From Massiliimalia sp050943535 (lineage in GTDB: Bacteria > Bacillota > Clostridia > Oscillospirales > Ruminococcaceae), in the NCBI GenBank assembly GCA_050943535.1, contig JBMNPJ010000011.1, forward strand, positions 28,029 through 92,028: a stretch of 64,000 bases of DNA, in the 5' to 3' direction. The notes under the pieces were generated by a model. That model was not told the origin of the DNA. It saw nothing but the letters and a program-made list of their open reading frames with translations, and made no database searches. Within the stretch, counting starts at the first letter, position 1, and each line of letters opens with the position of its first letter. Position numbers and translations under genes: made by a program. This document shows, one piece after another, positions 33,374 through 41,525 of this stretch.

Positions 33374-33955
33374 TTATTCCAGCCAATATGCGATGGTTTC
33401 AATGGCGTCTTTGGCGATAATTTCTCGGCTGTGTTCCCGAACCATGGCGGCGAGGATACTTCCTTTTCCCATATATCTGCCAAATTCTGAGGCTGCCGCA
33501 ATCAGGCGGTCTTCCATGCGGCAATAGGTGTACAGTAAAAGCCAGTAGGCTTGATCCTGAGAGAAAAGGGAAGATTTCACCACTAGATGGTTCATCCCTT
33601 TTTGCAGGCGGCTGCACAGGCCGCTTACTTCCTCAATGGTATCCATTTGAAAAATCAGCGGGGTATTAAATCCGCAGCCTTTTGAGTAGATGCCGGAATC
33701 TTTGGGATGGGGAGAAACCAGGTTAATATAAAGGATACAGCCGTCGTTTTCATCGGGAAAGGCTTCTACAAATAATTTGCTTTCAGTTAAGTCTAAACCC
33801 GTTTGGGTTTGTGCTTGGCGAAGCAGACCGAGAAGTGCTTTTCGGGTGGCGGGATCCTGATAATCCATCTGTTCATAGGTAATGTCCAAACGGGATAAAT
33901 CCTGATGGGACAGGGTGATTTTAATGGTACTGCTGTCAATGGATTCAATTTGCAC
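33374..33955 (-). CDS. mecA: MecA-like ClpC adaptor protein
   Basis: A 193-residue protein with MecA layout: an N-terminal substrate-binding domain (MQIESIDSSTIKITLSHQDL) and a C-terminal alpha/beta domain separated by an acidic linker. In Bacillus, MecA hands substrates to ClpCP for degradation. The protein is shorter than B. subtilis MecA (about 218), as in clostridial relatives, and the C-terminal half is diverged. The start is GTG at 33955 with GGAGG eight bases before it. It converges with rpe, with only eight bases between the stops. Confidence 0.75.
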   Translation of the reverse strand: MQIESIDSSTIKITLSHQDLSRLDITYEQMDYQDPATRKALLGLLRQAQTQTGLDLTESKLFVEAFPDENDGCILYINLVSPHPKDSGIYSKGCGFNTPLIFQMDTIEEVSGLCSRLQKGMNHLVVKSSLFSQDQAYWLLLYTYCRMEDRLIAAASEFGRYMGKGSILAAMVREHSREIIAKDAIETIAYWLE

Positions 33956-34072
33956 GGCAACCGCCTCCAGTCATTGGAAATTCAATCGTTCTGTATTATC
34001 TTATACGAATCAGAGGAAAAACAGAACCTGCGGATGACGCCGCAGGCAAGGATTAGTAAAAGGAATGTTTTT

Positions 34073-35041
34073 ATGGAAAATCGTAATCAACAATCGGCCA
34101 TGTTTCTGCTTTGTATGGCAGTTTTGATGGTCATACCGGTTTATTTATATGGACTGCGTCCGCTGGTGATCTTATTGGTGGCTGTGGTCAGTGCAATGAT
34201 CTGTGACTTCATTTTTAACCGTCTGTTTCACTTTTCCAGAAGGGTTCGGGACCTGTCTTCTATTGAAGCTGCTATGGCAATTGCCTTGATGATGCCTGCC
34301 AGTGTAGATTATAGCGTAGTGGTAGCAGCGGTTGTCATTGGTTTGGTGATTGCAAAATATCCTTTTGGCGGCGCTGGCAACCAAATGTTTCATCCTGCCG
34401 CAGTAGGAATGTGTGTTGCTGCGCTGAGTTTTGGGGAAAATGTATTTCGTTTTCCTGTTCCCAAAACACAGCTTCCCTTAACTGCCCATATCAGTGACAG
34501 TGCGGTGCTGTACACTACTTCTCCTGCCAGTACCCTGAATATTGGGGGAACTCCCAAAATTGCTTGGTTTGATCTGCTTTTGGGGAATTTTGCAGGACCT
34601 ATGGGCGCAACCTGTATTTTAGTACTGCTGTTTATGTTGATTTTTTTGGTGCTGCGCCGTGTTATTTCCCTTTATTTAACAGGGGGATTTTTATTGACTG
34701 CCGCAGTGTATGCGTTTTTATTCCCGAGAGTGTCAACAGGACGGCTGGATTCTGTTTTGTTTGAATTAACTTCCGGAATTTTGTTGTTTGGGGTTATTTT
34801 TCTGGCTTCTGATCGGGCGACTTCTCCTCAAACCCGGCTTGGGCAGCTGCTTTACGGTATTTGTTTGGCACTTGCGGCCATGATTTTCCGCACAGTAGGT
34901 TCTTTGGATGTAGAATTTGTATTTGTGCTGTTATTTATGAACGTACTGTCTGTAGAGTTTGACCGCTTGGGTGGAGTCATGATGCCTTATATCCGTCAGG
35001 GAATGGGCAAATTAACCGGGAAGGCAGGTGCCGCAAAATGA
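34073..35041 (+). CDS. rnfD: RnfD-like membrane subunit, flavin-site threonine replaced
   Basis: A 322-residue protein with about nine helices, homologous to RnfD/NqrB. The conserved core AKYPFGGAGNQMFHPAAVG (about 103-121) matches the family. In RnfD, FMN is bound covalently to the threonine of SGAT. Here the aligned segment is SPAS at residues 150-153, so serine stands at the attachment site and proline replaces glycine. The later GxGE(T/S) box is GPMGATC, without the acidic residue. AAAAGG places ATG 34073. It overlaps the next gene by ATGA. RnfB, RnfC, RnfG and ApbE are not encoded nearby. Confidence 0.82.
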   Translation: MENRNQQSAMFLLCMAVLMVIPVYLYGLRPLVILLVAVVSAMICDFIFNRLFHFSRRVRDLSSIEAAMAIALMMPASVDYSVVVAAVVIGLVIAKYPFGGAGNQMFHPAAVGMCVAALSFGENVFRFPVPKTQLPLTAHISDSAVLYTTSPASTLNIGGTPKIAWFDLLLGNFAGPMGATCILVLLFMLIFLVLRRVISLYLTGGFLLTAAVYAFLFPRVSTGRLDSVLFELTSGILLFGVIFLASDRATSPQTRLGQLLYGICLALAAMIFRTVGSLDVEFVFVLLFMNVLSVEFDRLGGVMMPYIRQGMGKLTGKAGAAK

Positions 35042-35688
35042 TTCGCAGATTTTATCAGAAACATCAGACCGGCATGAAAAAGCTGGAAGGACTGCTGACC
35101 AGCAATACTGTATTGGAGCGGGGATTGGTACTGGCGCCGGTAATTGTAGCGGCAACTTCCGTAAAAAACTCCCTGATTTTGGGGATTAGCTTTTTGGTGA
35201 TTACCTTTTTTACCCTTTTGATTGCTTCTTATGTGCCAAAGAAATTTCCTTATACTATAAGGGTTATTTTATATGTCCTGACAGCCTGTGTGCTGTTTAT
35301 TCCCACTGCGAAAATGTTGGACTTTATTTTCCCAGAATCTATCTTTAAAGTAGGGATTTTCCTGCCGTTGACGGTAACCAACTCTCTTATCGTCACAAAG
35401 AGCGAAACTCAGTTTTTAAAGAAAAAGCGTCCAGAGATGCTTTGGGAAGTATTTTGCTATTCCATGGGATTTTTCCTGACCATTTTTGTGGTAGGAGCGA
35501 TTCGGGAGTTGATCGCAAGAGGTACTTTTTATGAAATGCCGGTGTGGTCTCCTTCTTTCAGTGTAGCTGCGCTGCCTTTTGGCGGATTCATTGTAGTAGG
35601 TTTCCTGGCAGCTGGAATTCAGCGGCTGCGAATCTTCTTGCAGGAACCGGAAAAACCCAGAAAAAAACGACACAGGGAGGGTGCGTAA
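35038..35688 (+). CDS. rnfE: RnfE-like membrane subunit lacking both cluster cysteines
   Basis: A 216-residue protein with six helices, homologous to RnfE/NqrD. The segment TSNTVLERGLVLAPVIVAAT aligns with the first RnfE helix, where LCP carries a [2Fe-2S] cysteine; here Ala33 stands there. The second, VGIFLPLTVTNSLIV, aligns with the TNC box and has Ser116. VGAIREL and a basic C-terminal tail close the protein. Without these residues the transmembrane cluster between RnfA and RnfE could not form in the usual way. The gene is translationally coupled to both neighbours (ATGA overlap upstream, zero gap downstream). Confidence 0.82.
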   Translation: MIRRFYQKHQTGMKKLEGLLTSNTVLERGLVLAPVIVAATSVKNSLILGISFLVITFFTLLIASYVPKKFPYTIRVILYVLTACVLFIPTAKMLDFIFPESIFKVGIFLPLTVTNSLIVTKSETQFLKKKRPEMLWEVFCYSMGFFLTIFVVGAIRELIARGTFYEMPVWSPSFSVAALPFGGFIVVGFLAAGIQRLRIFLQEPEKPRKKRHREGA

Positions 35689-36294
35689 ATGGAATTGATT
35701 GTACAGTTTGCATCACAGATGTGCCTTTATGCACTCATTGCTACCTTTGTGGAAAACACGGTGTTTTCCCGTGCCATTGGCACCAGTACATCCTTGTGGA
35801 TGATCCGTAAAAAACACAATATTTTTCTGTTTGGGGCGGTAATGACCATTATCACCACCGGATCTTCCATTTTGGCAAAACTGGTAGAACCCTGGCTTGT
35901 GAAACAAAAAAATGCTTTTTATTTAACGCCTTTCGTTTATGTTTGTATTATTGGCTTAATTTATGTTATAATGTTATTAGTTACCAATCGATTTCATTTT
36001 CCTCATAAGGAACTGCTTTTGGTGTTTATTCATCGCTGCTCCTTTAACTGTGCTGTTTTAGGCGCATTGCTGCTGAGTACCGAGGGTAAGCTGGATATGG
36101 GCGGTTTTGTAGGATTTGGAATTGGTACGGGGATTGGTTTTACCATTGCTACCCTTTTGGTGGATATTGCTTATGAGCGTTTGAACAGCGCTTCTATTCC
36201 CCGTGCGTTTCGCGGTTTTCCCATAACTTTGTTTTATATCGGTATTCTTTCTTTGGCGATTTATGGAATGATTGGCCATGAGCTACCCATTTAA
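35689..36294 (+). CDS. rnfA: RnfA-like membrane subunit, one of two cluster cysteines left
   Basis: A 201-residue protein with six helices, homologous to RnfA/NqrE. The C-terminal FRGFPITLFYIGILSLAIYG and the box FNCAVLGALLL (Cys121) are clear family marks. The first box, normally FLGLCPF, reads AIGTSTSL, so Ser33 replaces cysteine. Taken with RnfE, three of the four cysteines that hold the intramembrane iron-sulfur cluster are missing. An additional Cys117 lies four residues before Cys121. It is the last of the three Rnf-like genes. Confidence 0.82.
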   Translation: MELIVQFASQMCLYALIATFVENTVFSRAIGTSTSLWMIRKKHNIFLFGAVMTIITTGSSILAKLVEPWLVKQKNAFYLTPFVYVCIIGLIYVIMLLVTNRFHFPHKELLLVFIHRCSFNCAVLGALLLSTEGKLDMGGFVGFGIGTGIGFTIATLLVDIAYERLNSASIPRAFRGFPITLFYIGILSLAIYGMIGHELPI

Positions 36295-36373
36295 TTACGA
36301 ATGGTATTATTTTAAAGAGAATATTCGTTTTGTAAATAATGTGTTTGATGGTTGAGATAGGAGTCTTTCATCT

Positions 36374-37540
36374 ATGGCGAAATATCGGAAAATTAAACGA
36401 AATCAGAGAATTTATCGCAAACACCCCAGAATACCGTCATGGGTAAAGTTTGCGCTGATTTTGGTATTGGCGGTAGGAATTGGTTTTGTAGGCGGAAAAG
36501 CCGTGATGGATGGCCTTCAAAAAGCCAAAGAAGACAAAAAGCCGCAGTCTTCTGTGGCTTCAGAAGATGTCTCTCAGACTTCTAAACCGGAAAGTGCTGA
36601 CAGTGAAGAAAGCTTAAGCAGCACCGAACAGGAAGATCCTCAGTCTGAACAGACAATGGAAGCGGCAGTCATGCCGGTAGAAGTGATGAAGGATTCTACT
36701 CAGCGGCAGCAATTTATACAATCTGTAAAAACTCAAGGTAAAAATACAATTATTTTAGATTTAAAGGATGAAGCGGGCTATTTGCAGTATCAAAGCCGCA
36801 ATGAAATTGCCAAAGAATGCAATGCCGTGGCATCTGATGCAGTGAATTTGACCCAGGTATGCCGGGAAATTACCCAGGCAGGATTAACTCCGGTGGGCAG
36901 AATCAGCACCTTGATGGATAAAGTATCCTCTCGAGTAGCGGCAAAAACCACCTACTTGTATCGAGGACAGGAAGGAACCGCTTGGCTGGATAATTCCGCT
37001 GATAACGGAGGAAAGACCTGGCTGAATCCATACCGGGAAAACACGGTCAGCTTTTTGACCGATTTAACCGATGAAATTACCGCTGCAGGGTGTCAGACTT
37101 TAATTCTGACCCATTTGGAATATCCTGACCGCAATAACAGCGACATGGGAATCTCCGGAGAAGCAGTTTCTAAAAGCGATACTTTGAAGAATTTATATCA
37201 GAAAATGGAACAGGCTGCCGAAGAAAATCAGGCAAAGCTGATGCTGCAGTTTGATTTGAATTCTTACTACGGCGCACAGACAGATTCTGTTTATGGCGGA
37301 GATCCTGCTTTGATTGGAGCAGAGTCTGTACTCCTTTCTGTAGACAGCCAGACTTTGGCGGCATCTGCCGGTTTGGATGTTCTGTCAGGGGAGACCGATC
37401 CGGTGAAAGCTGTAGAAAAAATTTCTGCTCAGATGGGTAGGGATGGTGCTGAGCTTTATCTGCTGATCCCTGAGGCAGAACAGGCGGCGTTTGCCGGTTT
37501 GGAAGATGCAGTAGCAGGCGTGGCGGTAACCCAATCTTAA
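36374..37540 (+). CDS. DUF4015 putative glycoside hydrolase, membrane-anchored
   Basis: A 388-residue protein with a basic N-terminus, one membrane helix (about 25-45), a Ser/Glu-rich linker (about 50-98) and a TIM-barrel-like domain related to DUF4015 (GHL10-type). Visible marks are NTIILDLKDEAGYLQYQS (about 122-139), the GRIST strand, the central TAWLDNSADNGGKTWLNPY, and ILTHLEYPD in place of the family's DYVRFP. Members are suspected wall-polysaccharide hydrolases, but activity is not established. The barrel faces outward. It starts 79 bases after the Rnf-like trio and may be co-transcribed with it. Confidence 0.75.
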   Translation: MAKYRKIKRNQRIYRKHPRIPSWVKFALILVLAVGIGFVGGKAVMDGLQKAKEDKKPQSSVASEDVSQTSKPESADSEESLSSTEQEDPQSEQTMEAAVMPVEVMKDSTQRQQFIQSVKTQGKNTIILDLKDEAGYLQYQSRNEIAKECNAVASDAVNLTQVCREITQAGLTPVGRISTLMDKVSSRVAAKTTYLYRGQEGTAWLDNSADNGGKTWLNPYRENTVSFLTDLTDEITAAGCQTLILTHLEYPDRNNSDMGISGEAVSKSDTLKNLYQKMEQAAEENQAKLMLQFDLNSYYGAQTDSVYGGDPALIGAESVLLSVDSQTLAASAGLDVLSGETDPVKAVEKISAQMGRDGAELYLLIPEAEQAAFAGLEDAVAGVAVTQS

Positions 37541-37611
37541 TGTAGACATTCATTTTCACGGAAAAGAAAATGGTGGCAATAAGTATTATGGAGAGTATTG
37601 GAGGAAGAGAT

Positions 37612-39333
37612 ATGTCTGAAATGAAGCTTTATAAGCAGTGGGTCGATTTTGATCTGGAAGACATGGAGTTGAAGGAAGAACTGGCAGCAATTAACGGCGA
37701 TGTAGAAAGCATTAAAGACCGTTTTTACAAAGATTTGGAATTCGGTACTGCTGGCCTTCGCGGTGTTATTGGTGCAGGAACAAACCGGATGAATATCTAT
37801 GTCATTCGTCGTGCTACCCAGGGATTCGCAGACTATATTAACGAAAAATACCAGGGTGAAAAGAGTGTTGCCATCAGTTACGACAGCCGGATTAAATCTG
37901 ATCTGTTTGCAAAAGAAACTGCCCGTGTACTGGCAGCCAATGGAATTCATGTTTATATTTACCCTCATTTGATGCCGGTTCCGTGTCTGTCTTTCGCAGT
38001 TCGGGAACTGCACTGCCAGGCAGGGGTTATGGTAACAGCCAGCCACAACCCGGCAAAATACAATGGTTACAAGGTATACGGCGATGACGGCTGTCAGATC
38101 ACCAGCGAAGGCGCTGATAAAATCCTGGCAAATATTCAAAAGACAGATATTTTCCACGGAGTAAAACTGGTGGATTTCGACGCTGCTTTGGCTGATGGAA
38201 CCATTGAATGGATTGATGAAAAGGTTGAACAGAGATTTTTGGATGAAGTACAGAAACAGTCCATTAACAGTGATGTCGTAGCACAGGCAGGACTGAAGGT
38301 AGTATACACTCCGCTGAATGGTGCAGGAAACAAACCGGTAAGAGCAATTTTGGATCGGATTGGCATCAAAGACGTGGTAGTAGTTCCTGAACAGGAAAAT
38401 CCAGATGGACATTTCCCAACCTGTCCATTCCCGAATCCTGAAATTAAGGAAGCAATGGCTTTGGGGCTGAAACTGTGTGAAACCGAAAAACCGGATTTGC
38501 TGTTGGCAACTGACCCAGACTGTGACCGTGTAGGAATTGCAGTTCCTGACAAAAATGGGGACTATGTTCTGGTAACCGGAAACGAAGTGGGCGCAATGCT
38601 GCTGGAATACATCTGCTCTCAGCGGATTGAAAAGGGCATTATGCCAAAAGATCCGATCGCAGTAACCACCATTGTATCTACTGCGATTGCCGGAAAAATT
38701 GCAGCTCATTATGGAGTAGAAATGCGTCTGGTACTGACCGGATTCAAATATATCGGCGAACAGATTTATGATGTAGAAAAACAGGGTCATCCGGAACGGT
38801 TTATTTTCGGGTTTGAAGAAAGCTATGGTTACCTGGCTGGTACTCATGCCCGTGATAAGGACGCTGTAGTAGCCTCTATGCTGATTTGTGAAATGGCTGC
38901 TTATCTGAAGTCTAAAAATATGACTGTGTTGGAATTTTTGGACAGCATTTATCAGAAATACGGCGTTTACTACCATGTACAGAAGAGCTTTACCTGTGAA
39001 GGTGCTGCTGGTATGGAACGGATGAATGAAATTATGGCGGATTTGCAGCAGAATCCTCCTGCAGAAATCGGTGGCTTAAAGGTGCTGAGCATTGATAACT
39101 ACATTACCAGCGAAACCACCAATTGTGAGACAGGTGAAAAAACTGCCATTACACTGCCAAAATCCGCAGTACTCAATTTTGTTCTGGAAAAAGGTGCCAG
39201 CGTTTGTGTACGTCCATCCGGAACAGAACCAAAAATTAAAACTTATTATACTACAGTAGCAGAACAGAAAAAGGATGCTGAGGCGCTTCAGCAGGTGATT
39301 TTGGAAAGCATGACCAAAATCATGGGATTCTGA
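37612..39333 (+). CDS. Phosphohexomutase (phosphoglucomutase/phosphomannomutase)
   Basis: A 573-residue alpha-D-phosphohexomutase that moves phosphate between C1 and C6 of glucose or mannose. All four domain signatures are present: the phosphoserine loop TASHNP (about 141-146), the Mg-binding DPDCDR (about 302-307), the sugar-binding GFEESYG (about 402-408) and the phosphate-binding RPSGTEPKIK near the C-terminus. Size and FGTAGLRG fit the PgcA-type mutases of Firmicutes. GGAGGAAGA places ATG 37612 rather than 37570. It could link imported mannose and glucose to nucleotide-sugar synthesis. Confidence 0.94.
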   Translation: MSEMKLYKQWVDFDLEDMELKEELAAINGDVESIKDRFYKDLEFGTAGLRGVIGAGTNRMNIYVIRRATQGFADYINEKYQGEKSVAISYDSRIKSDLFAKETARVLAANGIHVYIYPHLMPVPCLSFAVRELHCQAGVMVTASHNPAKYNGYKVYGDDGCQITSEGADKILANIQKTDIFHGVKLVDFDAALADGTIEWIDEKVEQRFLDEVQKQSINSDVVAQAGLKVVYTPLNGAGNKPVRAILDRIGIKDVVVVPEQENPDGHFPTCPFPNPEIKEAMALGLKLCETEKPDLLLATDPDCDRVGIAVPDKNGDYVLVTGNEVGAMLLEYICSQRIEKGIMPKDPIAVTTIVSTAIAGKIAAHYGVEMRLVLTGFKYIGEQIYDVEKQGHPERFIFGFEESYGYLAGTHARDKDAVVASMLICEMAAYLKSKNMTVLEFLDSIYQKYGVYYHVQKSFTCEGAAGMERMNEIMADLQQNPPAEIGGLKVLSIDNYITSETTNCETGEKTAITLPKSAVLNFVLEKGASVCVRPSGTEPKIKTYYTTVAEQKKDAEALQQVILESMTKIMGF

Positions 39334-39360
39334 TTTACTGATTGATTTGTAAAGATACAT

Positions 39361-39400
39361 AACAGCGGTTCCGACTATCTCAGTCGGAACCGCTGTTATT
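39361..39400 (+). terminator. Terminator after phosphohexomutase
   Basis: A perfect 15-base stem (39361-39375 with 39383-39397), then ATTAT. Confidence 0.75.
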
Positions 39401-39436
39401 ATGGGATAACTTTTGAAAATGCCAGCGCCTCAGCGC

Positions 39437-39937
39437 TTTTCCGAAAACGATCGTTTTGTATAAGTGTGCAAACAACACTTGTGGGTGTGTAGAAGCTTAC
39501 AGCTATCTATTGAAAGCATTCGGCTGTCTCCAAGGCAGGCCGACGTCATATTCATTTCGTAAGTTTATACTTGTTATAAACTTGTCAGGAGCGCCGATAG
39601 ACTTTCTATATTGCCAAACTATATGCGCTCCGTCGCCCCCTTTTTTGGTGGCCTTTTCTTTGTAGTTATCCTTTGGATAACTATTTTCTTCTTGGCCATC
39701 AAAAGAAATGGTGCAGGTGTGGTCAGCGGACACTGTCCGCTGTAAGCCCACAAAAGAAAGACAAAAAATTTGTCTCCGACGGCTTAAGGGACAAGCGCCC
39801 CTTAAGAATCCCAAAAAGCTAAGCTTGTCCCCTATCAGTAAAGCGAAAATTATCATTTTTACTACTTAACTGACAAAACACGGGCGTAGCCCCTTTGGGT
39901 CCAGGGGTGTGAACCCCTGGTCTTTTGCACCGGCTCT
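39437..39937 (-). repeat. Structured intergenic repeat, copy D (inverted)
   Basis: Read on the minus strand it begins with the head hairpin near 39937-39917, then ACCCAAAGGGGCTACG, CTTAAGGG/CCCTTAAG, GGACAGTGTCC, CACCTGCACCATTTCTTTTG, and the hairpin AGTTATCC-AAA-GGATAACT, and ends AGCGCTGAGGCGCTGG. The block after AAGGCCACC differs from copies B and E. A 117-codon frame (39856-39503) crosses it; I do not call it a gene. Confidence 0.75.
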
Positions 39938-39960
39938 TAGCCGGTACTTTTATCAAAAAA

Positions 39961-39993
39961 TAGGCACCGCAGTGATTGCGGTGCCTATTTTTT
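39961..39993. terminator. Bidirectional terminator
   Basis: Stem TAGGCACCGCA (39961-39971) with TGCGGTGCCTA (39977-39987), with T runs on both strands. It serves the Rrf2 gene ending at 40018 and anything reading in from the left. Confidence 0.85.
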
Positions 39994-40017
39994 TATGTTA
40001 TGTATTTGTTTTGTGTT

Positions 40018-40422
40018 TTAAGCTTCCACAAATTTTTCAAATGTAGTTGCTTTTAATTCCTGGCACAAAATGTCTGAAATTCGGCAGAATTCTTTTCGTA
40101 CCTTACAGCAGGAGGTTTGTCCTCGGTTGCAGCCTACAGTTTCATCCAAACAACGGCTTAAAAAACAGTTTCCCTCAATGGCTACAATCACATCGTATAA
40201 GGACAGTTCGCTTGGGGATTCCTTTGCGAATTCATAACCGCCTTTCATCCCCTTAAAGGATTTCACAAAACCAGCCGCTACCAGTTTGCGCAGAATTTTT
40301 AAGGCAAACCGCAAGGTGACTTCAGTTTCTTCGGAAATTTTATTGGCATCCACACGTTTGTCCTGCTGCAGCAAAAAGACCAGGATTCTGATGGCGTAAT
40401 CGGTTTCAAGTGTAATATGCAT
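40018..40422 (-). CDS. Rrf2 family transcriptional regulator
   Basis: A 134-residue winged-helix regulator. The N-terminus TLETDYAIRILVFLLQQ is the usual Rrf2 opening, and RFALKILRKLVAAGFVKSFK is the recognition region. The C-terminal part has cysteines Cys-x5-Cys, then CNRGQTSCCKVRKEFC, which fits a [2Fe-2S]-type sensor or thiol sensor (IscR, NsrR and RsrR are relatives). No iron-sulfur assembly gene is adjacent, so targets are unknown. It has its own strong promoter with a palindrome over the -35 box, which suggests autoregulation. Confidence 0.9.
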   Translation of the reverse strand: MHITLETDYAIRILVFLLQQDKRVDANKISEETEVTLRFALKILRKLVAAGFVKSFKGMKGGYEFAKESPSELSLYDVIVAIEGNCFLSRCLDETVGCNRGQTSCCKVRKEFCRISDILCQELKATTFEKFVEA

Positions 40423-40463
40423 AATATCCCCTGTTTCCTCTTAATTTAAAACTCTACCATAAC

Positions 40464-40492
40464 AGTATACCAGATATTTCGACAGCTGTCAA
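40464..40492 (-). promoter_or_regulatory. Promoter and operator candidate of the Rrf2 gene
   Basis: On the minus strand TTGACA (40492-40487), a 17-base spacer and TATACT (40469-40464). The perfect palindrome GACAGCTGTC (40481-40490) overlaps the -35 box, where an autorepressor could bind. It lies only 20 bases after the rpoD stop. Confidence 0.75.
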
Positions 40493-40511
40493 ACCCTTGA
40501 GGATGGGAAAA

Positions 40512-41507
40512 TCAGTCAATAAAATCCTTCAGTTTTTTACTGCGGCTTGGATGACGCAGCTTTCTCAAAGCCTTTGCCTCAATCTGACGGATTCGTTCAC
40601 GGGTAACGTCAAATTCTTTTCCCACTTCTTCCAATGTGCGGGAACGGCCGTCTTCCAGACCAAACCGCAGACGAAGAACCTTTTCTTCTCGTTCGGTCAG
40701 GGTGGACAGTACATCATCCAGCTGCTCTTTCAGCAGAGTATGAGAAGCCACATCAGCTGGTGCCGGCGCTTCATCATCCTGGATAAAGTCCCCTAAATGG
40801 CTGTCTTCTTCTTCACCGATAGGAGTTTCCAAAGAAACTGGTTCCTGGGCAGCACGGATAATTTCCCGAACTTTATCAATCGGCATATCCAGTACATCTG
40901 CAATTTCTTCTGCACTTGGTTCATGTCCGTTTTTATGCAGCAGCTGGCTGCTGACTTTTTTTACTTTGTTAATGGTCTCTACCATGTGAACTGGAATACG
41001 GATGGTTCTTGCTTGGTCTGCAATGGCACGGGTAATTGCCTGGCGGATCCACCAGGTAGCGTAGGTAGAAAACTTAAATCCCTTGGTGTAGTCAAATTTT
41101 TCAACAGCCTTGATCAGCCCCAGGTTTCCTTCCTGAATCAAATCCAAAAACGGCATACCCCGTCCTACATACCGCTTAGCAATGCTGACTACCAAACGGA
41201 GGTTTGCTTCGGACAGACGTTTTTTAGCGTAAACATCCCCATGCTGCATTCTGGTTGCCAAATCAATTTCTTCTTCGGCAGACAACAGGGGAACACGGCC
41301 GATTTCTTTTAAGTATACCTTTACCGGGTCGTCAATGTTCACACCTTCTGCAGCAAGAGTGCTTTCAATATCTAAATCCAGTTTTGGGCTTTTGGCAAAG
41401 TCCAGTTCTTCCAGCGCATCTGTGATTTCCTTGGTAGTCAACTTTCCTTTTGCTTTTCCTTGCTCCATTAAGTCGATTACTGCGGATTTTTTTTCTGTAA
41501 TACCCAT
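40512..41507 (-). CDS. rpoD: Primary RNA polymerase sigma factor (SigA/RpoD)
   Basis: A 331-residue housekeeping sigma-70 factor. Region 1.2 (DDPVKVYLKEIGRVPLLS), region 2 with the -10 binding strip (FSTYATWWIRQAITRA), region 3 (SAEEIADVLDM) and region 4.2 with the helix-turn-helix for -35 (LEEVGKEFDVTRERIRQIEA) are all seen. Region 1.1 is reduced to about 55 residues, as in many clostridia. It forms one transcription unit with dnaG (18-base gap) and dgt upstream, the clostridial variant of the macromolecular synthesis operon. No terminator is visible after the stop. Confidence 0.97.
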   Translation of the reverse strand: MGITEKKSAVIDLMEQGKAKGKLTTKEITDALEELDFAKSPKLDLDIESTLAAEGVNIDDPVKVYLKEIGRVPLLSAEEEIDLATRMQHGDVYAKKRLSEANLRLVVSIAKRYVGRGMPFLDLIQEGNLGLIKAVEKFDYTKGFKFSTYATWWIRQAITRAIADQARTIRIPVHMVETINKVKKVSSQLLHKNGHEPSAEEIADVLDMPIDKVREIIRAAQEPVSLETPIGEEEDSHLGDFIQDDEAPAPADVASHTLLKEQLDDVLSTLTEREEKVLRLRFGLEDGRSRTLEEVGKEFDVTRERIRQIEAKALRKLRHPSRSKKLKDFID

Positions 41508-41525
41508 ATATCTTTTCTCCCTTTT

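Noticed and set aside
34073..36294. A standard energy-conserving Rnf complex
   Set aside because: Subunits B, C and G are absent and the cluster and flavin ligands are replaced, so the usual ferredoxin:NAD+ role is not supported.
37537..38976. A 479-codon minus-strand frame
   Set aside because: Antisense shadow of the phosphohexomutase. No ribosome site and no recognisable domain.
39503..39856. A possible 117-residue gene in repeat copy D (and similar frames at 27130-27426 and 47926-48174)
   Set aside because: It lies entirely inside the structured repeat, has no good ribosome site, and its tail changes with block swaps. It is reported as a finding, not as a CDS.
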